Under the pieces are notes generated by a model that was not told the DNA's origin, did not search any database, and worked only from the letters and a program-made list of their open reading frames with translations. This document shows positions 37,891 to 47,996 of a stretch of 64,000 nucleotides of DNA, piece after piece; position 1 is the stretch's first letter, and each line of letters begins with the position of its first letter. A program made the position numbers and the translations under genes. Location: assembly GCF_003115845.1 (NCBI RefSeq), contig NZ_KZ819036.1, forward strand, positions 55,489-119,488, read 5' to 3'. The stretch is from Brenneria roseae subsp. roseae (GTDB taxonomy: Bacteria > Pseudomonadota > Gammaproteobacteria > Enterobacterales > Enterobacteriaceae).

Positions 37891-38670
37891 TCAGACTGCC
37901 ATCGTCCGTTTTGAAAACGCCGCGACCGCTGCGACAAACGCCTCGGGGTGTGAAATAAACGGCGCATGCGCCGCTTTGGGGATCACTAACGATGAGGTAT
38001 TCGGCCACCGTTCATCCAGCAAACCAGCCGCTTTGCGCGGCACCAGCCCATCCAGAGCGCCATACAGCCGCAGAAACGGCAGCGTCAGCGAGGCCAGAGG
38101 TTGACGCAAGTCGACCTGACGCAGAATATCCAACCCGCCATTCAGCACCTCGACGGACGGCATCGGTTGTTCCAGCACCACGCTTTTTAGTAATCGGGCA
38201 TCCTGTCGGGCGCTGTCCGTACCCAACGTTTGCAAAGCCAGAAAACGTTCGACCGTACGTTGAAAATCATCGCTGAGCTGCTGCTGAAACCCATGCAGCA
38301 CCTCCGACTTGATCCCCGGCCAGTCGCCCTGTGCGCTAAAACAAGGGGAAGACGCCACCGTCACCAGACCCGCTACCCGCTGCGGCGCGCTTAACGCCGC
38401 CTGACTGGCGACCAGCCCGCCGAGTGACCATCCAAGCCAGATGGCTCGTTTCGGCGCCTGCGCCAGCACAATGTCCGCCATCGCCTCCAGCGACAAAGGC
38501 CCAAATCCCTGACTTCTTCCATAGCCGGGCAGGTCTACCAGATGCAGACGAAAATGCGGCGCCAGTTGCGCTGAAATGCAATGCCACACCCGGGCATTCA
38601 GCCCCCAGCCGTGCAGCAACACAAGTTCCGTTTTTCCTCTACCTTCAGTCTGCCAATACAGCGATGTCAT
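37891..38670 (-). CDS. bioH: Pimeloyl-[acyl-carrier-protein] methyl ester esterase
   Basis: Cytosolic alpha/beta hydrolase that removes the methyl ester from pimeloyl-ACP, ending pimelate synthesis for biotin. The 259-residue protein has the oxyanion block [12 protein letters not shown], nucleophile Ser82 in GWSLGG, the acidic residue in YGALDGLVP (about 207) and His in KAAHAPF (about 235). It is divergent from gntX with a repeat between them, as in the enterobacterial order bioH-gntX-nfuA. It has an AGGAAG site. Confidence 0.95.
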   Translation of the reverse strand: MTSLYWQTEGRGKTELVLLHGWGLNARVWHCISAQLAPHFRLHLVDLPGYGRSQGFGPLSLEAMADIVLAQAPKRAIWLGWSLGGLVASQAALSAPQRVAGLVTVASSPCFSAQGDWPGIKSEVLHGFQQQLSDDFQRTVERFLALQTLGTDSARQDARLLKSVVLEQPMPSVEVLNGGLDILRQVDLRQPLASLTLPFLRLYGALDGLVPRKAAGLLDERWPNTSSLVIPKAAHAPFISHPEAFVAAVAAFSKRTMAV

Positions 38671-38696
38671 CAGTTATCTTCCTGCTTTCGGGAACC

Positions 38697-38756
38697 TATA
38701 CCCAATAGATTTCGAAGGCGGCCAACGCACCTGCACCTCGAAAAATAACGGGTACA
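38697..38756. repeat. Dispersed enterobacterial repeat, minimal copy
   Basis: Runs from TATACCCAATAGATTTCGA through GGCGGCCAACGCACCTGCA to ATAACGGGTAC, so it keeps both ends but little of the middle. It occupies most of the bioH-gntX divergent promoter gap and may contribute to or disturb the promoters. Confidence 0.6.
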
Positions 38757-38782
38757 CATCTTATCATTTCAGGGAACGCGTT

Positions 38783-39484
38783 ATGTTAACCATCGCCGCC
38801 CACTGTTGGCTATGCCAATTACCGCTTTATCATAGCCAACATGGCATCTGTTCATTTTGCCAGCGTCACTTACCTCCTCCGCCTCTGTGCTGCCCTCGCT
38901 GCGGTTTACCGACGGGCGATCCGACGCGGCAATGTGGCCGCTGTCTGCAACATCCACCGCCATGGCAATCGATAACCTTTGTCAGTGACTATATTCCGCC
39001 ATTCAATGCGCTACTGAAGCTGTTTAAATTTCACGGGAAAACGGAGCTGGCCGCCGTACTTGCCCGACAGATTTTATTAGTCTGGCTGAGTGCCTATCGG
39101 GAACATGCGTTGCGGGAGACCGGACCTCAATGCCGACCCGACATTCTGCTTACCGTTCCGTTGCACAAACAACGCCAGTGGTTACGCGGCTTCAACCAGA
39201 CTGAGCTGTTAGCGCGTCCGCTGGCGCGTTGGCTTGGCTGTGAATATGCACCGCAGGCGATTCGTCGTCTGCGTCAAACTCGCATTCAACAAACACTCAG
39301 CGCCGGCGCCCGGCGTAAGAATCTACGGGGCGCGTTTGTCTGTCCGGTATCACTGGCCGGCAAACAGGTTGCGTTACTGGACGATGTCGTCACCACGGGC
39401 AGCACCGCCGCGGAAATCAGCCGTTTGCTGCTGGCTCGTGGCGCAAGTCGCGTTCAGGTATGGTGTTTGTGCCGAACCTTGTAG
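38783..39484 (+). CDS. gntX: ComF/GntX family phosphoribosyltransferase-like protein
   Basis: The 233-residue protein has a Cys-rich N-terminal zinc-ribbon-like part (CWLCQLPLY, CSFCQRHL, CPRCGLP, CGRCLQ) and a C-terminal type I PRTase-like fold with the PRPP loop VALLDDVVTTGSTAAEI (about 200-216). In E. coli the gene is involved in gluconate uptake or in DNA use as nutrient (ComF homologue); the molecular role is unsettled. The start at 38783 was chosen since family proteins begin shortly before the first Cys pair. It precedes nfuA by 60 bases, the conserved order. Confidence 0.9.
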   Translation: MLTIAAHCWLCQLPLYHSQHGICSFCQRHLPPPPLCCPRCGLPTGDPTRQCGRCLQHPPPWQSITFVSDYIPPFNALLKLFKFHGKTELAAVLARQILLVWLSAYREHALRETGPQCRPDILLTVPLHKQRQWLRGFNQTELLARPLARWLGCEYAPQAIRRLRQTRIQQTLSAGARRKNLRGAFVCPVSLAGKQVALLDDVVTTGSTAAEISRLLLARGASRVQVWCLCRTL

Positions 39485-39544
39485 TTCGGGGGAGGATGGG
39501 CGTATTATAACCGACAAGCGTAGTCAACCATTGAGTTTAACATT

Positions 39545-40120
39545 ATGATCCGTATTACTGATGCTGCTCAGGAACACTTTCTGAAACTGCTGGCAAAACA
39601 GGAAGAAGGCACGCAAATTCGTGTTTTCGTCATTAATCCCGGCACACCGAATGCGGAATGCGGCGTGTCCTATTGCCCGCCGGATGCGGTAGAAGCCAGC
39701 GATACCGAACTGAAATTTGAAAAAATTTCCGCGTATGTAGACGAACTCAGCGCGCCCTATCTGGAAGACGCTGAAATCGACTTTGTTACCGATCAGCTGG
39801 GTTCTCAGCTGACGCTGAAAGCACCGAACGCCAAGATGCGTAAAGTGGACGACGATGCTCCGCTGATAGAACGCGTGGAGTATTTACTGCAATCGCAGAT
39901 TAACCCGCAGTTGGCCGGCCACGGCGGCAAAGTGACGCTGATGGAAATCACCGACGACGGTCTGGCGATCCTGCAATTCGGCGGCGGCTGTAACGGCTGT
40001 TCAATGGTCGACTACACGCTGAAAGAAGGGATCGAGAAAGAGTTGCTGCAAAAATTCCCTGAGCTGAGGGGCGTGCGCGACCTCACCGAGCACCAGCGCG
40101 GCGAGCACTCCTACTACTGA
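39545..40120 (+). CDS. nfuA: Fe/S biogenesis protein NfuA
   Basis: Iron-sulfur cluster carrier protein. The 191 residues consist of a degenerate A-type domain (about 1-95, with CGVSYCP but lacking the full ligand set) and a Nfu domain (about 105-190) with the cluster-binding Cys149 and Cys152 in [11 protein letters not shown]. It matches E. coli NfuA in length and sequence, and shares its neighbour gntX. Expected to protect Fe/S proteins under oxidative stress or iron shortage. Confidence 0.97.
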   Translation: MIRITDAAQEHFLKLLAKQEEGTQIRVFVINPGTPNAECGVSYCPPDAVEASDTELKFEKISAYVDELSAPYLEDAEIDFVTDQLGSQLTLKAPNAKMRKVDDDAPLIERVEYLLQSQINPQLAGHGGKVTLMEITDDGLAILQFGGGCNGCSMVDYTLKEGIEKELLQKFPELRGVRDLTEHQRGEHSYY

Positions 40121-40138
40121 TTTTCGGCCGGTATTCAT

Positions 40139-40163
40139 GGTCCGGGAGATTCGCGCCCGGACC
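40139..40163. terminator. Hairpin between nfuA and malQ
   Basis: GGTCCGGG pairs with CCCGGACC around a nine-base loop, in the gap between the convergent nfuA and malQ genes. It is GC-rich without a T-tract, so possibly a bidirectional terminator or mRNA end-protector. Confidence 0.4.
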
Positions 40164-40270
40164 TCGCGTTTCGCTTCTTCGGTTATTCCTACTGCTGTTC
40201 GACCAGTAATCGCCTGCACAATCCTGTTAGCGAATAAAACCGCATGCGGGCCCTTTTACGCTCCTGTAAC

Positions 40271-42334
40271 TTACTTAACAGGCGCTCCGCGCCGTAAATC
40301 GATATCGCGTATCAGCCGTTCCAGATAGCGATCGGTAAAGATGGATTCCAGCGTGCGGGTCAGCTTACGCCGCCAGTTGGGATACTCCTGACTGGTGCCG
40401 GGCACATTCACCGGCGTCGCCATATCCAGCCAGTCTTCCAGTTGAAACCCCACCAGTGCGCTGGCGCTGTCGGCAATGTAACGCTGAACCCCTCGGTTAA
40501 GCGGTGCGCCCATGGTTGTCAGCGCCGAATTTCGCCCTACCCGCTGCGGCAGCAGGCCGTGCTGATGCAACGCATTTAACAACCCCTGCTTGGCGTTTTC
40601 ACGCAGTTGGATTTGCTGTTGCAACAACGCCGGATTCGGGTACAGCCCCAGATCCTTGCCCAGCGATAAATCCACCGCCTGCCAGTAACCGCGCAACGTG
40701 GGAAGATCGTGCGTGGTGATGGTCGCCATTGACTGGCGAAGGTAGTCGGCAGGAGGACGGAAGACGTTTTTGTCATCCTTCTCAAAAAACAGCACCTTGT
40801 AGGAGTACACTCCGCAGTCCTGCAACTTGCTGACAATTTCCTTCGGCACCGTCCCCAAATCCTCGCCGATCACCAGGCAACGATGCCGCTGGCTCTCCAG
40901 CGCCAGCACCGCCAACAGGTCATCGACCGGGTAATGGACATAGGCCCCGTTTACGGCAGATTCCGCTTTGGGTATCCACCACAGCCGCAGCAACGCCATG
41001 ACATGATCGATACGCAACGCGCCGCAATTCGCCATATTGCTGCGTAACACATCAATAAAAGGCTGATAGCCACGGACCTGCATCATATTGGGATTCATCG
41101 GCGCCAGCTGCCAGTTTTGCCCCTGCGGTCCCAGCGGATCGGGCGGCGCGCCGATGGAGGCTTCCAGACAGTAAAGCTGACGCTCGTCCCAGGTTTCCGC
41201 GCCGCCCTGCGCCACGCCTACGGCCAAATCACGATACAGACCAATGGGCAGACCGAGCTGTTTACTGTGCGCGAAACATTCTGCCAGTTGCTCGTGAGCC
41301 AGCCATTGCAGCCAGCAATAAAACATAATCTCATCGGCCTGCTCACGACGAAATGACTTCACCGCTTCGCCATGCACATCATGATAACGGGCGGGCCACT
41401 GGAGCCAATCGCCATAGTTTTCGCCCTGATGTTTCAGATGAGCCTGTAATGCATCAAAGGTGGCCTGCAACTGCAAGCTTTGTCCGCCGTTAAACACGAA
41501 CTGGCGGAACGCGATGGTTCGCGGATCCAGTGAACTCCGGTTATTAAAATAACGAAAGGCCAGCCGCAGCGCCGTGAGTTTCAACGACATCACCGGCTCA
41601 TAGTTGACCCAGCGCTCCGCACGCAGCGCCGTTACCGCATGCTGGGTGTCGTCAAGCTGCCACCACTGCTGCGCTTCAGCGCTCTGCTGGAAATCGTCCA
41701 CCCGGTTAACATCAATATAAATCACGTTCAGCCAGTGGCGGGAAGAGGGGCTATATGGGCTTGCGGCGTCGGGATTGGCCGGATACAGCGAGTGCAGCGG
41801 ATTGAGGCCGACAAACACGCCTCCCCGGCGGGCAATCTGCTCAACTAACTGGCGCAAATCACCAAAATCACCAACGCCCCAGTTGTTTTGTGAACGCAGG
41901 GTGTAAAGCTGGACGGTAACGCCCCACCAGCGTTTACCCTGCATGATGGCATCCGGTTCATAGCAGCGCGGCGGAGCGACAATAATGCGGCACGACCAAC
42001 GCCGATCCGCCTGAGTCAGGGTCAGATGGTGATATCCAAGCGGCAGAGATGCCGGGAGCGCCAGCGTCGTTCCCCCCGTCATCTGTCCCTGAACTTGTCC
42101 ACCGTTCTCATACATCAGCGTCCAGCCAAATTCGCCGCTACCGGTCAGCTCAATGACGGCGTCTCGTCCCTGAAGAAAAACTTTTACCGGGGGCAAAGGC
42201 GCATCGTCATGTCCAGACACATCCATCATCGCCAGAAGCTTATCTTTGATCGATGCCTCGACAAGACGTTCATTGCCGTAAGCATCGGTATATGTTTCTG
42301 CAATACCCGTCTGCTGGATTGCCGGTTTATCCAC
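40271..42334 (-). CDS. malQ: 4-alpha-glucanotransferase (amylomaltase)
   Basis: GH77 enzyme that disproportionates maltodextrins, releasing glucose. The 687-residue protein shows the family blocks: GVTVQLYTLRSQNNWGVGDFGDL, LNPLHSLYP, the nucleophile Asp in LRIDHVMAL, acid/base Glu in VIGEDLGTVP and TTHDLPTLRGYW. The GTG start at 42334 has an AGAGGG site and follows the malP stop; a TTG 14 codons upstream would overlap malP and is less likely. It is last of the malPQ pair. It is convergent with nfuA; gntT, found between them in E. coli, is absent. Confidence 0.94.
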   Translation of the reverse strand: MDKPAIQQTGIAETYTDAYGNERLVEASIKDKLLAMMDVSGHDDAPLPPVKVFLQGRDAVIELTGSGEFGWTLMYENGGQVQGQMTGGTTLALPASLPLGYHHLTLTQADRRWSCRIIVAPPRCYEPDAIMQGKRWWGVTVQLYTLRSQNNWGVGDFGDLRQLVEQIARRGGVFVGLNPLHSLYPANPDAASPYSPSSRHWLNVIYIDVNRVDDFQQSAEAQQWWQLDDTQHAVTALRAERWVNYEPVMSLKLTALRLAFRYFNNRSSLDPRTIAFRQFVFNGGQSLQLQATFDALQAHLKHQGENYGDWLQWPARYHDVHGEAVKSFRREQADEIMFYCWLQWLAHEQLAECFAHSKQLGLPIGLYRDLAVGVAQGGAETWDERQLYCLEASIGAPPDPLGPQGQNWQLAPMNPNMMQVRGYQPFIDVLRSNMANCGALRIDHVMALLRLWWIPKAESAVNGAYVHYPVDDLLAVLALESQRHRCLVIGEDLGTVPKEIVSKLQDCGVYSYKVLFFEKDDKNVFRPPADYLRQSMATITTHDLPTLRGYWQAVDLSLGKDLGLYPNPALLQQQIQLRENAKQGLLNALHQHGLLPQRVGRNSALTTMGAPLNRGVQRYIADSASALVGFQLEDWLDMATPVNVPGTSQEYPNWRRKLTRTLESIFTDRYLERLIRDIDLRRGAPVK

Positions 42335-42357
42335 CTTGAATACCCTCTTACTTTTCC

Positions 42358-44799
42358 TTAACGACACGCTTGCCAAATGCGCTTCTGGTAGTCGCGAATT
42401 GCCCGATCAGAGCTGAACATCCCCATTCTGGCGGTATTAAGCACGCAACGACGCGTCCATTCATCCGGCTCCCGGTATCGTGCATCCACATCCTGCTGTA
42501 CCTGACAGTACGGGGCGAAATCAGCCATTAACATATAGGGATCGCCCGCTTTCAGCAGGCTATTCAATAACGGTGCAAACGCTTGCTTATCTCCCTGACT
42601 AAAGTCGCCACTGGCCAGTTCAGCCAATATCTCACGCAATAACGGCGTTTTTTCAATGTAGTCCGACGGATCGTACCCCTGAGCCTGCAAGGCTTTTACC
42701 TGCTCCACCGTATGACCGAAAATGAACATATTCTCTGCGCCAACCTGCTGAGCCATTTCAACGTTGGCGCCATCCAGCGTTCCCACCGTCAGTGCGCCAT
42801 TCAGCGCCAGTTTCATGTTGCCAGTACCGGACGCTTCTTTACCTGCCGTCGAAATTTGCTCAGACACGTCAGTGGCAGGGATCATCCGTTCGGCCAGCGA
42901 CACGCGGTAATCGGGAAGAAACACCACTTTAAGGCGATCGTGACAGCGGCGGTCCCGATTAATTTTCTCTGCCACCTGATTAATGGCATAGATAATATTC
43001 TTTGCCAGCACATAGCCCGGAGCGGCTTTGGCGCCAAACAGAAAGACGCGCGGAACTATATCCAGATGCGGGTTATCGCGCAATTGACGATACAACGAAA
43101 GAATATGCAGCAAGTTCAGGTGCTGACGTTTATATTCATGCAACCGCTTAATCTGCAAGTCAAATAGCGCGTTCGGATCGAGTATCACGCCATAATGCTG
43201 CTTGAGATGATCCGCCAGCCGCACTTTGTTGTCATATTTGATCTGCCGGTAACGTTCACGGAATCCGGCATCCTCGGCGTAGGGTTCCAGCCCTTGCAAG
43301 ACAGGTAAATCGTTGACCCATTCCGTCTGCAACGTCTCATCAATCAGCGCCGACAGAGCAGGGTTACACTGCTTCAGCCAGCGCCGGGGGGTAATACCGT
43401 TGGTGACGTTATGGAATTTTGCCGGCCACAGGTGGTGATATTCCGGGAACAGGTCTTTTACCACCAGTTCAGAATGCAGCGCCGCCACGCCATTGACCGC
43501 AAAGCAGCTCACCACGCACAGGTTGGCCATGCGGATTTGCCGCTGATGGCGAATCGCAACTTTCGCCCAAATCCGCCTGTCGCCCGGCCACACGTCTTCA
43601 ACCTGCGTTTTGAACCACGCATCAATTTGCCGGATAAGGGAAAGGTGGCGAGGCAGAAGTCGGCCGAACAGGCGCTCATCCCAACGCTCCAGCGCCTCCG
43701 GCATCAGCGTATGGTTGGTATAGGCAAATGTGCGTCCGGTTATCGACCAGGCTTCGTCCCAGCTCAGCTTGTGCTCATCCAGCAGCAGACGCATCAGCTC
43801 AGGGATCGCCAACGTCGGATGGGTGTCGTTAAGCTGAATAACTTCGTAATCGGGCAGTTCGTGCAGACTTCTTCCCGCATCCAGATGCCTGCGCAGGATA
43901 TCGGCCACGGAACAGGCGCATTGAAAATATTGCTGCATCAGGCGCAGACGTTTACCTGCCGCATGGTTATCATTCGGATACAGCACTTTGGTCAGACTGG
44001 CGGCGGCGATACCGGCCTGCTCGGCTTTAAGGTAGCGACCTTCGTTGAACAACGTCAGGTCAAACGGGTGACAATGGGTCGCCTGCCAGAGACGCAACGG
44101 CTGCGCAATGCCGTTGCGATAGCCAATCACCGGCAAATCGCAGGCTTCCCCCCGAAAGATAAAATCAGGCAGCCATGATTTACTGCCGTCATCATGCTCT
44201 TGCAGCTTTCCGCCAAAGCCGACATCCACGGCCAGCCCGGCCCGTTGGAAAAACCATGGATAGCTATCGCGATGCCAGTCATCGGGCGTTTCCTGCTGGC
44301 GCCCCTGCGAGAAATGCTGACGGAACAGCCCGTACTGATAATTCAGACCATAGCCGGTGGCGGGCTGTCCGACAGTCGCCATGGAGTCCAGAAAGCAGGC
44401 AGCCAGTCGCCCCAGACCACCGTTGCCCAGACCGGGATCGCTTTCCTGCTCCAGCGCATCACTCAGGCTAATCCCCTGTTCGGCCAGTACCGCCGCGGCA
44501 TCGTCGTACCAGCCCAGATTCAGCAGGTTATTGCCTGTCAGACGACCGGGGAGAAACTCCATCGACAGGTAATTAACATGGCGCAATGGTGGCGCATCGG
44601 ATGATGCGGCGTGAGATGCGGGGAGAACGGGTTGGGCGGCCAGTTGCTCGGCCAGCGCCACGCTGACGGTACGCCAGCGCTGCTCCGGGGTCAGCAGCGT
44701 GAGGGAGGCGACCCCGTAATATTGCCGCTGGCGCAGTAAGGAGGCGGCGAATTGGGATGCGTTGAATGAAAAAGATTGCGCAGATGAAAACAATGACAT
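42358..44799 (-). CDS. malP: Maltodextrin phosphorylase
   Basis: GT35 pyridoxal-phosphate enzyme releasing glucose 1-phosphate from maltodextrins. The 813-residue protein has the catalytic-site blocks [34 protein letters not shown] and the PLP Lys in [22 protein letters not shown]. The start at 44799 is behind GGGGAGAGG. It lies only 45 bases after glpR on the same strand; the malT activator gene normally next to malP is not in this window. MalT control through an upstream box is thus unclear, and read-through from glpGR is possible. Confidence 0.95.
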   Translation of the reverse strand: MSLFSSAQSFSFNASQFAASLLRQRQYYGVASLTLLTPEQRWRTVSVALAEQLAAQPVLPASHAASSDAPPLRHVNYLSMEFLPGRLTGNNLLNLGWYDDAAAVLAEQGISLSDALEQESDPGLGNGGLGRLAACFLDSMATVGQPATGYGLNYQYGLFRQHFSQGRQQETPDDWHRDSYPWFFQRAGLAVDVGFGGKLQEHDDGSKSWLPDFIFRGEACDLPVIGYRNGIAQPLRLWQATHCHPFDLTLFNEGRYLKAEQAGIAAASLTKVLYPNDNHAAGKRLRLMQQYFQCACSVADILRRHLDAGRSLHELPDYEVIQLNDTHPTLAIPELMRLLLDEHKLSWDEAWSITGRTFAYTNHTLMPEALERWDERLFGRLLPRHLSLIRQIDAWFKTQVEDVWPGDRRIWAKVAIRHQRQIRMANLCVVSCFAVNGVAALHSELVVKDLFPEYHHLWPAKFHNVTNGITPRRWLKQCNPALSALIDETLQTEWVNDLPVLQGLEPYAEDAGFRERYRQIKYDNKVRLADHLKQHYGVILDPNALFDLQIKRLHEYKRQHLNLLHILSLYRQLRDNPHLDIVPRVFLFGAKAAPGYVLAKNIIYAINQVAEKINRDRRCHDRLKVVFLPDYRVSLAERMIPATDVSEQISTAGKEASGTGNMKLALNGALTVGTLDGANVEMAQQVGAENMFIFGHTVEQVKALQAQGYDPSDYIEKTPLLREILAELASGDFSQGDKQAFAPLLNSLLKAGDPYMLMADFAPYCQVQQDVDARYREPDEWTRRCVLNTARMGMFSSDRAIRDYQKRIWQACR

Positions 44800-44838
44800 G
44801 GTGCCTCTCCCCTTCTGATCCGTCACGGAAAAGGCACC
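44800..44838 (-). promoter_or_regulatory. Inverted repeat enclosing the malP ribosome-binding site
   Basis: GGTGCCT (44800-44806) and AGGCACC (44832-44838) are perfectly complementary and flank the GGGGAG Shine-Dalgarno of malP. In the transcript this would form a 7-bp stem with the ribosome site in or next to the stem. It fills the 45-base glpR-malP gap, so it may instead be a weak terminator or a translation control. Confidence 0.4.
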
Positions 44839-44844
44839 TCTGGA

Positions 44845-45603
44845 TCAGCACAACTCCAACTGCACCTTATGTTGTTCGATAATTTTTTGTACGCTGGGCG
44901 GTGGTAGTTGATCGGTAAAAAGATAGTCGATCAAATCCATGTTGCCCAGATTTACCATGGCATTCCTGCCAAACTTGGAATGGTCCGTCACCAGCATGAC
45001 ACACCGCGAGTTTTCAATAATAGCGCGCTTGGTACGCACTTCATGGTAGTCAAACTCCAGCAATGAGCCATCCATGTCAATGCCGCTGATGCCCAAGATA
45101 CCGAAATCCAGACGAAACTGAGAAATAAAATCCAGCGTCGCTTCGCCCATAATACCGCCATCGCGGGTACGCACTTCCCCGCCCGCCAGAATCAGACGAA
45201 AATCCTCTTTGCCCGTCAGCAGCGTCGCCACATTCAGGTTATTAGTCACGACGCGTAAGCCCTTATGCTGCATCAGCGCATAGGCCACCGCTTCCGGCGT
45301 GGTGCCGATATCAATGAACAGCGTGGCGCCGTCCGGGATCTGGCTTGCGACCCGGCGGGCAATCCGCGCTTTTTCATCAGACCACATCATTTTACGGTCA
45401 TGATAGGCGGTATTCACCGAACTTGAAGGTAACGCGGCCCCGCCGTGGTGGCGGTGAATCTTGTTCTGCTCGGCCAGATCGTTCAGGTCACGGCGAATCG
45501 TTTGCGGGCTGACCGCAAAATGATCGACCAATTCTTCCGTACTGACATAACCTTGACGACGTACCAATTCAATAATGGCGTCATGTCGTTGTGTTTGCTT
45601 CAC
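44845..45603 (-). CDS. glpR: Glycerol-3-phosphate regulon repressor
   Basis: DeoR-family repressor released by glycerol 3-phosphate. The 252 residues comprise an N-terminal HTH (about 1-57; GYVSTEELVDHFAVSPQTIRRDL) and a sugar-phosphate isomerase-like sensor domain (SQIPDGATLFIDIGTT, LAGGEVRTRDGG, GILGISGIDMDGSLLEFD), intact over the full family length. The GTG start at 45603 is chosen since AGGGG lies six bases before it and it gives the E. coli N-terminus MKQTQRH; an ATG two codons earlier sits directly on the AGGGG. It follows glpG by 25 bases. Confidence 0.95.
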   Translation of the reverse strand: MKQTQRHDAIIELVRRQGYVSTEELVDHFAVSPQTIRRDLNDLAEQNKIHRHHGGAALPSSSVNTAYHDRKMMWSDEKARIARRVASQIPDGATLFIDIGTTPEAVAYALMQHKGLRVVTNNLNVATLLTGKEDFRLILAGGEVRTRDGGIMGEATLDFISQFRLDFGILGISGIDMDGSLLEFDYHEVRTKRAIIENSRCVMLVTDHSKFGRNAMVNLGNMDLIDYLFTDQLPPPSVQKIIEQHKVQLELC

Positions 45604-45627
45604 GTTCATCCCCTAACATGTCCGGAT

Positions 45628-46461
45628 TTACCGGGGGTTCGTTTTATTATAAGTATCCCAAAAGGCCATCAACAACCCGATTACCAACCCTGCGACATGA
45701 GCCGCGTTGGCTATCGACATACCTAAAATATCGAAATATCCGGCTATCAGCCACAGTAACGCAAACGCCATCAGGCTGCGTGGCATAGACAAATAGCCGC
45801 CGGGTTCTCTTTCTCCCCGCAGCCAGACATAGCCCATCAGGGCATACACCACGCCGGACAATCCGCCAAAGTAGATGCCGCTGAACCACGACTGCGCCCA
45901 ACCGCTGACCAGCGAGGCCGCCAGGGTAATCATCAGTAACTTACGGGTGCCCAGCACTTTTTCGACCGGCCCCCCCAGATACCACCACCACATCAGATTG
46001 AACAAAATATGCAAGACGGAAAAATGCAACAAGACATGACTGAACCAACGCCACAGCTGCCACCCCTGCCCGGCGTCCGGGTAGGCGAGCAGCGTCATCA
46101 CCCGTTCGTAGCCCGAAATCTGCATCAGCGCAAAAACCACAATCGACATAATCATGATCGATAGCGTCAGCGGTCCCGCCTGCTGTTTAAGGGTTTGCAG
46201 ATAAGAAAAACGCCGGTATTGAATGCCGGAGCCGGTTGAGCCCGCCTGCCAGCTTGCCGCCTGATAGCGGGGATTAAGCGGGTCATGCAGGAAAACATCC
46301 AACGCCTGCTGCACCCGCGTCAGTTGAGTTTCATCTGCCAGCCACAGCTCGGCTTCTTGTCCCGTGGTACGCATTTCCAGACTGACGCTCTGCGTATGCA
46401 TGTAATCCACAAAGGCCTGAGCCAGACGTGGGTTGGATAGCGCGATAACTCGAATTGCCAT
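45628..46461 (-). CDS. glpG: Rhomboid intramembrane serine protease GlpG
   Basis: Intramembrane protease cleaving membrane proteins near the periplasmic face. The 277-residue protein has a cytosolic N-terminal domain (about 1-65) and six membrane segments. The catalytic dyad is Ser202 ([12 protein letters not shown]) and His255 ([12 protein letters not shown]); [15 protein letters not shown] is the loop-1/TM2 signature with the oxyanion His and Asn. The start at 46461 matches E. coli MAIRVI-type N-terminus; the longer frame is not supported. In E. coli glpE lies directly upstream; here they are separated by about 5.6 kb. Confidence 0.95.
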   Translation of the reverse strand: MAIRVIALSNPRLAQAFVDYMHTQSVSLEMRTTGQEAELWLADETQLTRVQQALDVFLHDPLNPRYQAASWQAGSTGSGIQYRRFSYLQTLKQQAGPLTLSIMIMSIVVFALMQISGYERVMTLLAYPDAGQGWQLWRWFSHVLLHFSVLHILFNLMWWWYLGGPVEKVLGTRKLLMITLAASLVSGWAQSWFSGIYFGGLSGVVYALMGYVWLRGEREPGGYLSMPRSLMAFALLWLIAGYFDILGMSIANAAHVAGLVIGLLMAFWDTYNKTNPR

Positions 46462-46620
46462 AGTTGATTTATCACAGTGTCGTGGACGGATTGCGCGTAA
46501 AAATATCACATATCCGCAAGATGAGTGCGCGAGAATATGTTTTCGCCACCGTGGGGCGTCATGCCGTTCATCCCAAACCCGGTTCAACATAACAACGCCA
46601 AATCATTTCACTCCCTTTTT

Positions 46621-46635
46621 AGTAACTAAATTACT
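46621..46635. promoter_or_regulatory. Candidate operator before the HTH-kinase gene
   Basis: AGTAA-CTAAA-TTACT is a 15-base palindrome in the AT-rich divergent gap between glpG and the plus-strand TTT cluster, 100 bases before the HTH-kinase start. It may be bound by the HTH domain of that gene's own product. Inference. Confidence 0.3.
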
Positions 46636-46734
46636 TATTTTTGTTTACTTCCGTTTCGGCTTGTTTCCTATGACATTAGTCACTTTTTAATCAACGGGAC
46701 TACTTTACTCTGCTGCCATAAACAGGGAGGAGTT

Positions 46735-47946
46735 ATGTTTCTCGAAGAAAGGCGAAATCGGATCCTTGCCTACCTGGACAGACACGGGCGGGCAAGCGTG
46801 GAATTTCTGGCTAAGGAATTTGCCGTGTCCAGAGAAACCATCCGCGGTGATTTGAACGCGCTGGCGCGCATGAACCTGATTCAACGCTGCCACGGTGGCG
46901 CAATCGTTACACGTCGCAGCTTACAGTCCGAACTCATCACCACAAGCGGTGAGAACTTTGAGGTTCTGCTTAAGCGACTGGGAAAGCAACCCCGGCCGCC
47001 AGGCGTAACAAACAAAGGAAACAGGATGAACGGCAAAGTTTGTATTCTGGGATCGTTTAACGTCGATATTGTCGCCAAAGTGGCGCGTTTCCCGAAAGGT
47101 GGCGAATCGCTGATGGCGCAGGGCAGCACGCTGGGGCCGGGCGGGAAAGGCGCGAATCAGGCGATGGCAGCCAGCCGGGCAGGATCGCGCGTCCATTTTG
47201 TCTCCAAAGTAGGCAAGGATCAGTTCAGCCAGTTTGCCTATGACCACCTCGCGTCTTCGGAAATTCTTTCGTTTACGCTTTATCAGTCCGAAACGGAGCC
47301 GACAGGTAACGCCATCATCTATGTTTCGCAACAGAATGGCGAAAACATGATTGCCATTCATCCCGGCGCCAACCAGACAATTAATGAAGATGAAGTCGCC
47401 GCCATCACGCCGGAACTCGCCCACGCCGATGTCCTGCTGCTCCAGTTGGAAAACAATTTTTCCGCCACGTTGAACGCCATGAAACTGGCTAACACATTAG
47501 GTAAAAAAGTCATTCTCAACCCCGCGCCCTACTCCAGCGACATTCTGCCTTATCTGGAATATCTCGATGTCATCACGCCAAATGAAACTGAAGCTTCGCT
47601 GCTGTCCGGGATCGATGTCCACGATCTGGACAGCGCGAAAATGGCGGCGCAGAAAATTGCCGACCTAGGCGCCAGGTGCGTGATTATTACCATGGGAGCA
47701 CGGGGAGCGTTGCTGCTTGAGGGCAAACAGTTCCAGCATATTCCGGCTTTTCCAGCTCTCAGTATTGATACTACCGGCGCGGGCGATGCGTTTAACGGCG
47801 CGTTAGCGGCCGCCATCGCCAACGGACAAAATCTGGTTCAGGCGGCGACCTACGCTTCCGCCTTCGCCTCTCTGGCCGTTGAACGTGAAGGCGCCGCAAA
47901 TATGCCGGAGCACCGACAGGTCAAGGTCCGGATGTCACAACATTGA
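46735..47946 (+). CDS. DeoR-type HTH fused to PfkB/ribokinase-family sugar kinase
   Basis: The 403-residue protein starts with a DeoR winged helix (about 1-57; RRNRILAYLDRHGRASVEFLAKEFAVSRET has the typical layout), a linker (58-98), then a complete ribokinase domain (about 100-400): GSFNVDIVAKVARFP, GPGGKGANQA substrate block, NPAPYSSDILP, TPNETEA and the catalytic DTTGAGDAFNGAL. The DeoR sensor domain is thus replaced by an enzyme. Both parts look intact, so it may sense its substrate and regulate its own cluster. It has a GGAGGAG site and leads the cluster with a DapA-family gene and a TTT transporter, and is divergent from glpG. Confidence 0.85.
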   Translation: MFLEERRNRILAYLDRHGRASVEFLAKEFAVSRETIRGDLNALARMNLIQRCHGGAIVTRRSLQSELITTSGENFEVLLKRLGKQPRPPGVTNKGNRMNGKVCILGSFNVDIVAKVARFPKGGESLMAQGSTLGPGGKGANQAMAASRAGSRVHFVSKVGKDQFSQFAYDHLASSEILSFTLYQSETEPTGNAIIYVSQQNGENMIAIHPGANQTINEDEVAAITPELAHADVLLLQLENNFSATLNAMKLANTLGKKVILNPAPYSSDILPYLEYLDVITPNETEASLLSGIDVHDLDSAKMAAQKIADLGARCVIITMGARGALLLEGKQFQHIPAFPALSIDTTGAGDAFNGALAAAIANGQNLVQAATYASAFASLAVEREGAANMPEHRQVKVRMSQH

Positions 47947-47996
47947 CCGCTAACTCACAGAATTTACTCATAATCTCATTCCGTCAGGAGTAAACA

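Noticed and set aside
44805..44815. MalT box before malP (GGGGAGAGG)
   Set aside because: It coincides with the Shine-Dalgarno, lacks one base of the usual box and is too close to the start to be an activator site.
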